From CAVROP01 sp050008495 (GTDB lineage: Bacteria; Acidobacteriota; Terriglobia; UBA7540): 64,000 nt of DNA. This document shows, piece after piece, positions 39,113 to 46,660 of this stretch. The stretch is taken from contig JBEKMN010000014.1 of NCBI GenBank assembly GCA_050008495.1, positions 1 to 64,000 of the forward strand, written 5' to 3'. Both the position numbers and the translations under genes were made by a program. How positions within the stretch are numbered: position 1 is the stretch's first letter; each line of letters starts with the position of its first letter. A model generated the notes under the pieces. The model saw only the letters and a program-made list of their open reading frames with translations. It ran no database searches and had not been told where the DNA came from.

Positions 39113-39484
39113 TTACGAAACCGCATGACCATGGCGAAAACTTCTGATCAGCCTGGCCGAGAGGCTGACCATACCCATAATCCAGCCTACAGGGTAGGGC
39201 AGAATCGGGACGCCCCACCACATCGAGCGTCCACGCGTGCCGCCGAAACCGCCCATGGCGCTCAACGCAAACATCGCACCGACACCGACCGCAATCAGGA
39301 CGAAGATGCAAATCCAGTAAACCAGCAAGCTGCGTTCGGGATTGCCTAGGAAGGCACCGAGCGTTACGAGTCCACTGCCCGCTAGGATGACGACCGAGCC
39401 CTCAAGCGGATCAAGAGCCCCCGCCAGCATGGCGATGCCGCCGGCGATGACCAGAATCCGTGGCCACGGTTTTTGGGTTTTCAT
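39113..39484 (-). CDS. Small integral membrane protein, unknown function
   Basis: A 123-residue protein from the ATG at 39484. At least three hydrophobic segments are visible: ILVIAGGIAMLAGALD, VVILAGSGLVTLGAFLG and LLVYWICIFVLIAVGVGAMF. The C-terminal VPILPYPVGWIMGMVSLSAR may be a fourth. The tail is basic (RSFRHGHAVS). No family is recognised. It lies 74 bases downstream of asnS's start region on the same strand and before the TIM-barrel gene in sequence, without an obvious operon link. Confidence 0.6.
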   Translation of the reverse strand: MKTQKPWPRILVIAGGIAMLAGALDPLEGSVVILAGSGLVTLGAFLGNPERSLLVYWICIFVLIAVGVGAMFALSAMGGFGGTRGRSMWWGVPILPYPVGWIMGMVSLSARLIRSFRHGHAVS

Positions 39485-39540
39485 GCAATGCTCTGATCTG
39501 AATTTCAAATCTCAAATTTCAAATTTGAAAGCCTGAGATT

Positions 39541-40365
39541 TCAATTCTGAAATTCCTCCAGCCGCGCCATCACCTCCGGAAGCCGCGCCAGGACGCCCGG
39601 ATCGTGGCGCTCGCTGTTCACCTCGAACAGAATCGGGTAGGGCGGGTCCGCGGAGCGGAAGTTGCGGATGGCCTGGGCCCATTCGATCTTCCCCTCGAAT
39701 GGTAATAGGTGTTCGTCCTCTTCACCATGGTTGTCGTGAAGGTGGACGGCGGCAATGCGCTCCCGGAGTGTCCGGAAGGACGCTTCCACTCCTCCGGTCA
39801 GGTTCGCGTGGCCTGTGTCAAAGCAGACTTTCAAGTCCAAGCGCGTGTATTGGAAAAACGTTATCATGCGCTCGGGAGTGCTTAATTGGCTGGGAATATT
39901 CTCCAGCAGAATCTGCACGCCCCGCTCTTTAGCGAAGAGATGCAGATGTTCGAGGGAGGTAAAGGCGGCATCGAACTTCGCCAAGTCGTATTCCTCACCC
40001 GGAACGCCTAGGTGAAGCACGAGATAGCGAAAGGGGAGGTGCTCGGCGACGTCGATAGCACGCTTGATTTCATCCATGGAGAGGATGCGCGCCCGGCGCT
40101 CCAGGCTGGCAACAGAAATGAGCAGCCCTCCCGACCGCCCCCAATTCCAGTCGCTGAACAGGGGAGCATGAAGAGCGTGCAAAGTGACCTCATGGTCGGT
40201 GAACCATTGCGCAACATCCCGCACCTGGTTCACATCGTGATAGTCCAGGTGCTGGCGGGCCGCCATAATTTCGAGATGACGCAGGCCCACGGCCAAAATC
40301 TTATCCAGAATATGGGAATTGAGCCTTTCCGCGGCAAAAAGGGAAGTAGAGAGACCGTAGTTCAT
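39541..40365 (-). CDS. Sugar phosphate isomerase/epimerase (xylose isomerase-like TIM barrel)
   Basis: A 274-residue AP_endonuc_2/IolE-type barrel. MNYGLSTSLFAAERLNSHIL starts it. Metal-binding strands are RYLVLHLGVPGEE, VQILLENIPSQLSTPE (Glu), VCFDTGHANLTGG (Asp and His) and AVHLHDNHGEEDEHLLPFEGKIEW (His and Asp), ending with PILFEVNSERHDP. The substrate is unknown. Its ATG overlaps the TAA stop of the gamma-glutamyltransferase (TAATG at 40363-40367), so it is translated from the same message. Confidence 0.9.
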   Translation of the reverse strand: MNYGLSTSLFAAERLNSHILDKILAVGLRHLEIMAARQHLDYHDVNQVRDVAQWFTDHEVTLHALHAPLFSDWNWGRSGGLLISVASLERRARILSMDEIKRAIDVAEHLPFRYLVLHLGVPGEEYDLAKFDAAFTSLEHLHLFAKERGVQILLENIPSQLSTPERMITFFQYTRLDLKVCFDTGHANLTGGVEASFRTLRERIAAVHLHDNHGEEDEHLLPFEGKIEWAQAIRNFRSADPPYPILFEVNSERHDPGVLARLPEVMARLEEFQN

Positions 40366-42047
40366 TAGTATCCGACCGCCTTTCCGTCGGCGCGCGGGTC
40401 GGACGCGCCGAACTTCCATCCTGAAAGGGCATCGACTGCGATCGCCTCACAGTCGCCGATGCCGCCGTAAAAATCCATCTGATAGCCGGCTTCCCGCAGT
40501 TTCTGGATCGTGTCCGCCGAGAAGCCGACCCGTTCGAGGATCAGCCGGTCCGGCATCCACTGGTGGTGGAAGCGCGGGAAGGAGACGGCCTGGAGGATGT
40601 CCATCTTAAAGACCAGATTGTTCAGGAGCACCTGGAGAACGGTGTTGATGATCGTGCCTCCGCCAGGGGAGCCGAGAACCAGCCGCAGCTTTCCGTCTTG
40701 AAGCACCAGAGTCGGGGTCATGCTGGAGAGCGGGCGCTTGTTGGGAGCGATGGCGTTGGCCTCGCCTTGCACAAGACCGTAGAGGTTGGGTGTCCCCGGC
40801 TTTGCGGCAAAGTCGTCCATCTCATCGTTCAGGAGGAAACCCGCTCCTTCTACGGTCACGCCGCTGCCGTAACCGTTGTTCAGCGTGTAGGTATTTGCTA
40901 CCGCGTTCCCGTTGTCGTCCACCACCGAATAGTGCGTGGTCTGGGAGCTTTCAAACGCTTGCGGGTTGCCCGCAGCAATGGGCGCGTCCGGCTTGGAGTG
41001 CAGAATCTCCTCGCGCAGCTTGGCCGCGTACGCTTCGCTGGTCAGCCGCGCCACGGGCACCGGCGTGAAGTCGGCGTCGCCCAGGTAAGCCGCGCGGTCG
41101 GCATAAGCGTGCCGCATGGCTTCGACCATGAAATGCATGGATTCGAACGAGTCAGGCGGCCCCAGGTCGAGCGGCTCAAGGATATTCAGCATCTCAATCA
41201 CGGCGACCCCTCCCGAGCTTGGGGGCGGGACGGAAACAACCTCATAATCTCGAAAATGGCCAACGAGCGGCTGGCGGAGAATCGGACGGTAGCGGGCGAG
41301 GTCCTCTTCGGTGATCAGGCCATGATACTTCTGCATGGTGGCGGCGATCGCCTGCGCCACGGCTCCTGAATAAAAACCCTTCGCTCCCTGGTGTGCGATC
41401 GCCTCGAGCGTTTGGGCCAGGTCCGGCTGCTTGAAAGTTTCGCCCGGCTGGTAAAAGCGCCCGTCTCGCAGGAAGATGCGGCGCGAAGCATCGAACTTCG
41501 AAAGCCGGTCGCCGTCCTGCCTAAGCGATTCGCTGAAGTGGTAGATGACCTCGAATCCATCGCGCGCCAGATGAACCGCAGGGGCGATCACCCGAGCCAG
41601 CCCGAGTTTTCCGTACTTTTCTTCGGCCAATGCGAGACCGGCCACGGTGCCCGGAACGCCGGCCGATAGAACCCCCACGGTGCTGGCGTGCGGAACGATT
41701 TCCCCATTGGAGTTCACGTACATGTTTCTGGAAGCGGCGGCCGGGGCAGCCTCGCGGTAGTCGACCACCACGGCCTCGCCGCTCGCCAGGCGGATGAGCA
41801 TAAAGCCGCCTCCGCCGATATTCCCCGCCACAGGGTGCGTGACCGCGAGCGCAAACCCCACCGCCACCGCGGCGTCCACGGCATTGCCCCCTTCGCGAAG
41901 GATTTGCACCCCTACCTCAGAGGCCAACGGCTCGCTCGAGGCCACCATTCCGTGCCGGCCCGCCACAGGAGTGAAGGCAAGCGCCGTAAGCGCGGACGCC
42001 AACACGGCAAGGGCCAGAAACAGCTTTGTACGCAGACTGAAATACAT
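40365..42047 (-). CDS. ggt: Gamma-glutamyltransferase
   Basis: A 560-residue exported enzyme (signal LKLFLALAVLASALTALAF region) that cleaves gamma-glutamyl bonds such as in glutathione. The N-terminal RHGMVASSEPLASEVGVQIL and REGGNAVDAAVAVGFALAVT belong to the large subunit. The self-processing and catalytic threonine is T370 in ESSQTTHYSVVDDNGNAV, the first residue of the small subunit. Then come TLNNGYGSGV, PLSSMTPTLVLQDGKLRLVL and GSPGGGTIINTVLQV. Motifs and length are complete. It is coupled to the isomerase gene through a one-base TAATG overlap. Confidence 0.95.
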   Translation of the reverse strand: MYFSLRTKLFLALAVLASALTALAFTPVAGRHGMVASSEPLASEVGVQILREGGNAVDAAVAVGFALAVTHPVAGNIGGGGFMLIRLASGEAVVVDYREAAPAAASRNMYVNSNGEIVPHASTVGVLSAGVPGTVAGLALAEEKYGKLGLARVIAPAVHLARDGFEVIYHFSESLRQDGDRLSKFDASRRIFLRDGRFYQPGETFKQPDLAQTLEAIAHQGAKGFYSGAVAQAIAATMQKYHGLITEEDLARYRPILRQPLVGHFRDYEVVSVPPPSSGGVAVIEMLNILEPLDLGPPDSFESMHFMVEAMRHAYADRAAYLGDADFTPVPVARLTSEAYAAKLREEILHSKPDAPIAAGNPQAFESSQTTHYSVVDDNGNAVANTYTLNNGYGSGVTVEGAGFLLNDEMDDFAAKPGTPNLYGLVQGEANAIAPNKRPLSSMTPTLVLQDGKLRLVLGSPGGGTIINTVLQVLLNNLVFKMDILQAVSFPRFHHQWMPDRLILERVGFSADTIQKLREAGYQMDFYGGIGDCEAIAVDALSGWKFGASDPRADGKAVGY

Positions 42048-42186
42048 GGTGCCTCAGGCAATTGCCGGACGCTGCCGACGCGCGTCCGATGCTCCCCGAC
42101 CTTCCGGAGCTCGGGCGTGGGAACCGCATGAACCACTTTACTCTAGGGTATACCTCCCGGAGCGTCAAGGAGACGGAATGTCAGGA

Positions 42187-42771
42187 TCAGACACCCGCGA
42201 ACGTGATGCTGGAGGAATGCCACGGCGGGGCGGATTGAATGGCGGGCCAAACCTCTTCCGGCTCCTTCACGACCGCCCACATGGATTTGTGGCGCCGGTC
42301 CATGAAGCGCTCGGAGACGCAGCGCTCGAGCGCCAGAAGCAGATGATCGAAATACGACCGGGTGTTGAGAAGAACGATGGGTCCGAGGAAAACGGCGAGG
42401 CGCTTGAGGGAAATGGCCTCCAGCAGTTCGTCGAAGGTTCCCGAGCCGCCCGGCAGGGCGACCACCGCGTGCGCATCCTGGAGCATCAGACGCTTGCGCT
42501 CGTGCATGTCGCTCACGATGCGAAGTTCGGTGATGCCCTTGTGCCCCCACTCGAGCTGATTCATGAAGCCGGGGATGATGCCGACCACTTTGCCGCCCTC
42601 GGCTAACGCGCTGTCGGCGAGAGCGCCCATCGACCCCACCGCCCCGCCGCCATACACGATCGTGGCGCCGTAGCGCGCCAGTTCGCGGCCCAGGCAGGCC
42701 GCCGCGCGGAGATAAGCAGGGTCGCACTGGCGGCTGGAGCCGCAGTAAATGCAGATTCGCAAGTTCGACAT
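42187..42771 (-). CDS. LOG family protein (TIGR00730 Rossmann fold)
   Basis: A 194-residue protein with ICIYCGSSRQCDPAYLRAAA, a GATIVYGGGAVGSMGALADS nucleotide loop, HERKRLMLQDAHAVVALPGG and the PGGSGTFDEL motif. This is the P-G-G-x-G-T-x-x-E signature of cytokinin riboside 5'-monophosphate phosphoribohydrolases. Bacterial members hydrolyse nucleoside 5'-monophosphates to base and ribose phosphate. Length is typical. It is transcribed alone. Confidence 0.93.
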   Translation of the reverse strand: MSNLRICIYCGSSRQCDPAYLRAAACLGRELARYGATIVYGGGAVGSMGALADSALAEGGKVVGIIPGFMNQLEWGHKGITELRIVSDMHERKRLMLQDAHAVVALPGGSGTFDELLEAISLKRLAVFLGPIVLLNTRSYFDHLLLALERCVSERFMDRRHKSMWAVVKEPEEVWPAIQSAPPWHSSSITFAGV

Positions 42772-42824
42772 AAGTGTCTCTGTACTAATAAGGGTGAGTT
42801 TCTTCGCGGCGCGCGAAGAAAAGC

Positions 42825-42985
42825 ATATCCTTCGCTTCGCTCTGCAGAAAGATGACGCGTATGTCCTTTGTAATCAACGAGGCTATTTCGACGAGCACGC
42901 GTCATCTTTCTGATCAGCAAGGGCAGCCCCCGCGGCTGTCAATGCTCAGGATGACATGTCATTCTGAGCGAAGCGAAGAATCTGC
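42825..42985. repeat. Composite REP-like array enclosing an element fragment
   Basis: An outer REP-like pair (CCTTCGCTTCGCTCTG at about 42830 and TGTCATTCTGAGCGAAGCGA at 42957) encloses an inner inverted repeat AGAAAGATGACGCG (42846-42859) / CGCGTCATCTTTCT (42898-42911). Its loop carries ATGTCCTTTGTAATCAACG, resembling the core of the dispersed element. Confidence 0.7.
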
Positions 42986-43042
42986 ATTTGGTTGGGGCTT
43001 CGCCGCGCTGTGCCTCGGTGGTGTAATCGCGCTTCGGTTTCG

Positions 43043-44164
43043 CTATCCCACTTTCAGGAAGATCTTCTGCCGGTAAAGGAAGTACAAAAACAGCCACCCA
43101 ACCGCAAAAACGCTCAAATCAAAGACCAGGGGCTTATACGGGCCGATCTGATTGATGAATCCATGGATGAAGACATTCGCGATGACTCCAAGGTCGAGCT
43201 GGCTGCGCAGCACATAAATCGTGATGGGATTCAAACCGATGACGGTGAAAACGAAAGCCCAGCGTCGGTAGCCGCGAACGTCGATGATCCAGTAGAAGAG
43301 AGAGAGCAGGAGTAGGCTCCATCCGCCCGCGAACAGGACGAACGAACTCGACCAGATGTTCTTGATGATGGGAAACCAATGTCCCCACGTCCATCCCACC
43401 AGCAGGCAGGCAACACCCGCCAGAGCCAGCCAGGCGGCCTTGCGCGCGGGAGGCCGCGAGGTGCGCAGCCAATGCCCGGCTAAGGCACCCAGAAGACAGG
43501 TGGACACCGCCGGGATGGTGGAGAGAATTCCTTCGTTGTCACCGAAGATGTAGCAGCAAAACGGATGCGGCAGCAGGTGCTGGTCGACAAATGCGGCGAG
43601 GTTGCCGGCGGGAGTGAGCACGCCGGCGCCGATGCCCGGAACCGGCACGAACCTCATCACCAGCCAGTAAACCACCAGCAGGCCGCCTGCGACCGTCGCC
43701 TGGCCGCGCACCTTGGTGTTCATCATCACAATCGCAGCGAGGAAATAGCACACCGCGATGCGCTGCAGAACCCCGGCGATGCGCAGCTCGTGGAAGTTGA
43801 AATTCAGAAAGCCGTTATACACAAGCCCCAGGCAAAACAGGATCACCAGCCGGCGGACCAGGTGCGTATAAAGCTGGGCCCGGTTGGCGCCCGCTTCCAG
43901 TCGTTTGGTAATGGAAAAGGGCAGGACCACGCCGACGATGAACAGGAACAGGGGGAAAATCAAATCATAGAAACGGAAGCCCGCCCAGGCCACGTGTTCG
44001 AATTGCATGCTGAGCACGTGGGTAAAGGAACTCGGATACAGCCTGCAGAGACTGTGGATGATCTCCTCACCGCCGGTGATCCAAAGCATGTCGAAGCCGC
44101 GGAGCGCGTCGATGGAAGCGATGCGATTAGAAGTTGGTGCCTGAGTGCTCGATGCGTCTGCCAT
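43043..44164 (-). CDS. NagX/HGSNAT-like membrane acyltransferase (DUF5009 type)
   Basis: A 373-residue polytopic membrane protein with about ten helices. IASIDALRGFDMLWITGGEE is the conserved opening. FRFYDLIFPLFLFIVGVVLP, LRIAGVLQRIAVCYFLAAIV and FTVIGLNPITIYVLRSQLD match heparan-alpha-glucosaminide N-acetyltransferase-like proteins (NagX, YeiB neighbours). These acylate amino sugars or related glycans across the membrane. The ATG at 44164 is chosen (GGAGG close upstream), though 44185 is possible. It is a single gene, flanked by REP-like repeats downstream. Confidence 0.85.
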   Translation of the reverse strand: MADASSTQAPTSNRIASIDALRGFDMLWITGGEEIIHSLCRLYPSSFTHVLSMQFEHVAWAGFRFYDLIFPLFLFIVGVVLPFSITKRLEAGANRAQLYTHLVRRLVILFCLGLVYNGFLNFNFHELRIAGVLQRIAVCYFLAAIVMMNTKVRGQATVAGGLLVVYWLVMRFVPVPGIGAGVLTPAGNLAAFVDQHLLPHPFCCYIFGDNEGILSTIPAVSTCLLGALAGHWLRTSRPPARKAAWLALAGVACLLVGWTWGHWFPIIKNIWSSSFVLFAGGWSLLLLSLFYWIIDVRGYRRWAFVFTVIGLNPITIYVLRSQLDLGVIANVFIHGFINQIGPYKPLVFDLSVFAVGWLFLYFLYRQKIFLKVG

Positions 44165-44357
44165 ATTCCTCCGTGTGCCCTGCAATGCGGCACGAACGAG
44201 ATTATCATAGGCGGGCGCCGGGTGTCAGTGAAAGGGTGAAGGATAAAGGGTGATGTCGAAGACCTGGGGGAGCGACTCTCTTCCCAAAGTGGAGGCCCGT
44301 TTTTTTGGAGCTCAGACTATATACTTTAGACTTTTCCCTTCATCCTTTGCCTCGCAC

Positions 44358-45008
44358 CTATTCTGTGGGCTTCTTGAAGACAACGCAGTAATCGGGTGCG
44401 GTCCAGTCCGAGGGCGTGGCCACAACTTGGAATCCTGCGGCCGTGAGCTCATCGATCAACAGTTGCTTTGGCATGCCGTGCCCTTCTCGGTTCTTTGGCA
44501 CGCCCTTGGGAAGCTTGAGGTCCCCGGGCCCCTCGCCCGGCGGAAAGTCTATGACCGCGAGAAGGCCGCCCGGCTTGAGTGATCCGAAAAGGCTGGCGTC
44601 CTCTTTCTCCGGCTCGGTGAAGTGATGGTAGACGCGCCGCAGGAAGATGGAATCGCAGCACTCGTGCGGAAGGTTGGTTTCAGCTTGGCCAGCCTTGACC
44701 GCGATGATGTTTTTCTGTTCGGCGGCTAGGGACTGCAATTTGGCCAGCTTATCGGGATCCAATTCGGTCGTGTAGACGCGGCCAGTCGGCCCCGCGCGTT
44801 CGGCGGCTGCCAGCGTCATAGTGCCATCGCCCGCACCGATTTCAGCCACGACGCTCCCCGGCTGCCAATTCAGCAGCGCCGCTAACTTGTCAGCTTCTTG
44901 TTTGCGTTCCTGGGCCTGCCCGCGGCAGGCCGCGAGGACAAGGACGCCGCAAAGCAGCGTGAAACCAAGATGGCGACCTCGACTGCCGAAACAACGATTT
45001 CTTATCAT
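44358..45008 (-). CDS. SAM-methyltransferase fold protein with lipoprotein signal
   Basis: A 216-residue protein. The N-terminus (LGFTLLCGVLVLAACRGQAQ) ends in a lipobox L-A-A-C at residue 28, predicting an envelope-attached lipoprotein. The rest is a class I methyltransferase: VVAEIGAGDGTMTLAAAERA (motif I), VYTTELDPDKLAKLQ, FLRRVYHHFTEPEKEDASLF and LKPGGLLAVIDFPPGEGPGD. SAM is cytoplasmic, so either the signal is misread, the protein is a decoy fold, or it has another role. GT at 44356 downstream shows no partner. Confidence 0.78.
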   Translation of the reverse strand: MIRNRCFGSRGRHLGFTLLCGVLVLAACRGQAQERKQEADKLAALLNWQPGSVVAEIGAGDGTMTLAAAERAGPTGRVYTTELDPDKLAKLQSLAAEQKNIIAVKAGQAETNLPHECCDSIFLRRVYHHFTEPEKEDASLFGSLKPGGLLAVIDFPPGEGPGDLKLPKGVPKNREGHGMPKQLLIDELTAAGFQVVATPSDWTAPDYCVVFKKPTE

Positions 45009-45129
45009 TTCGCCCCCTGCATTTCATCTTACCACCGCGCTGCCTGCTTCGAAGATGTGGATTAATTCATGGCCGGACACACCAGTGTCACGCAAAGGCG
45101 CAAAGTGCGCAAAGGAATGAAAGTCCGGC
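45009..45129. repeat. ACGCAAAGGCGCAAAGTGCGC repeat between genes
   Basis: ACGCAAAGGCGCAAAGTGCG (from 45094) continues into CAAAGG, a short G-C-A-A-A-G tandem seen in many intergenic regions of related genomes. No gene here. Confidence 0.55.
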
Positions 45130-46587
45130 CTACGTGATGTAACCCCGGCGGGCGCAGGCGTCGCGAAATGAGTTGTAGATCGCGTCGAAGGCCGGGACCA
45201 GTTCAGGCGAAGGAGAGTAGGTTTCCAGGATGGCAGACATGGATTGAATGGCGTGAACGATATTTCCCGAGAATACTGCCCCCGTAGCCGCCAGAATCGC
45301 CGCCCCGCAGGCCGCGGTGGGATAGCGGGGCAAGAGAATGGTTTTGCCGAGAACATTGGCGCGCAGTTGCGAAAGGACCGGGCTCCTGGCGGCCGCACCG
45401 GTTGAGAAAACCTTGTCGCCGATTTTGATTCCGCAACTCTCGAGGATTTCGTAACCCCAGCGCTCGACGAAGGCCATGGACTGCAACTGCGCCGCGTAGG
45501 ATTCCGCGGCATCGCGCGGGCTGCCATCCACAAACGATGTTGCCTTCGGATGAGCAAAGGGAAACCTCTCGCCTTCACCGGAAAGCATGTAGCACACGAC
45601 CGGAGTCGGAAAGTAGCGTGCGGCCAGACGATCCATTTCTGCCGGCGGATTTACCGGGAACGTGTCGAGCCGTCGGACGCTCCCCAGGCCTGTGTTGCTG
45701 GCCGCCCCAGGCACCCACAAGCCTCCCGGATGCAGATGCAAGTAGACGCCGCCGTGCGCCGCAGGCTTCCCGTTGTGGAGCACCTTCCAAACCAGCGTGG
45801 TGCCCAGGGTTGTGTTGGCGTCGCCACACGCACTGGCGCCTGAGGCAACCACGCTGGCCATGCCGTCAGTGGCGCCCGCCAGGACCTGCATGCCCGGCGG
45901 CAAGCCCGTCTCGGCCGCGGCCGCATTGCTCACCAGCGCGATTGGCTGGCCCGGACGGCGAACCACCGGCAGGCGGTCAGCGGGCAGGCCCGCGGCACGA
46001 ACGCTCTCGATCCACGCAGCGCTCTCCGGGTCGTAGCCGAGTTTCAACGCGTTGGTGAAATCGGATATTCCAAACTCGCCGCTCAGCTTTCCGGAAAGCC
46101 AATCCGCCGGGCTGAGGAGGAAGCGGGCGCGGTCCCACAATGCGGGCTCATGCCGCTTGACCCAGGCAGCTTTCACCAGCGAAAATGACGGCCCCAGGCG
46201 GACGCTCTGGGAGCCGCCTTGTCGGTTTAGTTCCTCCCCAATCTCCACCCCCCGGCCGTCGTCGTAAAGAATGGCGGGCCGCAAGGTTCGGCCCAATGCG
46301 TCCGCCACGACCAAAGTCCCGGAGGTGGAAGTCACCGCCACGCCGCGCAGTTCTGCCTTGCCCGATTCCTCCTTTAGATTCTGTGCAATCTTCTGCGCAA
46401 CTGAGCAGACAGCTTGCCACCATTCGTCAGGGTCCTGCTCGTGGATTCCACCCGCAGCGCGGTGGTCGTGCCGGATCGGCGCCTCCGCCTCCGCCAGGAG
46501 TTTGCCGGTGGGACTGAGGGCAAGCGCACGCGTCCCGCTGGTTCCCACATCGATGCCAAGCAGAGCGCACTCGATTTCGTTGGCCAT
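45130..46587 (-). CDS. FGGY-family carbohydrate kinase (xylulokinase-like)
   Basis: A 485-residue sugar kinase with an actin-like ATPase fold. CALLGIDVGTSGTRALALSP is the phosphate-1 loop, LRGVAVTSTSGTLVVADALG and PAILYDDGRGVEIGEEL follow, then FLLSPADWLSGKLSG, VLAGATDGMASVVASGASAC (G-x-x-D catalytic aspartate) and VFSTGAAARSPVLSQLRANV for adenosine binding. Length and the D-D-G-R motif place it near xylulokinase or erythritol-type kinases, but the substrate is open. The ATG at 46587 matches the usual short N-terminus. An ATG at 46620 is also in frame. Confidence 0.87.
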   Translation of the reverse strand: MANEIECALLGIDVGTSGTRALALSPTGKLLAEAEAPIRHDHRAAGGIHEQDPDEWWQAVCSVAQKIAQNLKEESGKAELRGVAVTSTSGTLVVADALGRTLRPAILYDDGRGVEIGEELNRQGGSQSVRLGPSFSLVKAAWVKRHEPALWDRARFLLSPADWLSGKLSGEFGISDFTNALKLGYDPESAAWIESVRAAGLPADRLPVVRRPGQPIALVSNAAAAETGLPPGMQVLAGATDGMASVVASGASACGDANTTLGTTLVWKVLHNGKPAAHGGVYLHLHPGGLWVPGAASNTGLGSVRRLDTFPVNPPAEMDRLAARYFPTPVVCYMLSGEGERFPFAHPKATSFVDGSPRDAAESYAAQLQSMAFVERWGYEILESCGIKIGDKVFSTGAAARSPVLSQLRANVLGKTILLPRYPTAACGAAILAATGAVFSGNIVHAIQSMSAILETYSPSPELVPAFDAIYNSFRDACARRGYIT

Positions 46588-46621
46588 AGACGAATACCGG
46601 AACACTATTTCCGACGCCATA

Positions 46622-46648
46622 GTCCTGTCATTCTGAGCGCAGCATGAC
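46622..46648. repeat. REP-like copy upstream of the FGGY kinase
   Basis: CCTGTCATTCTGAGCGCAGC followed by ATGACAG. A short form of the TGTCATCCTGAGCGAAGC family between two minus-strand genes. Confidence 0.7.
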
Positions 46649-46660
46649 AGCGGCCGCCGG

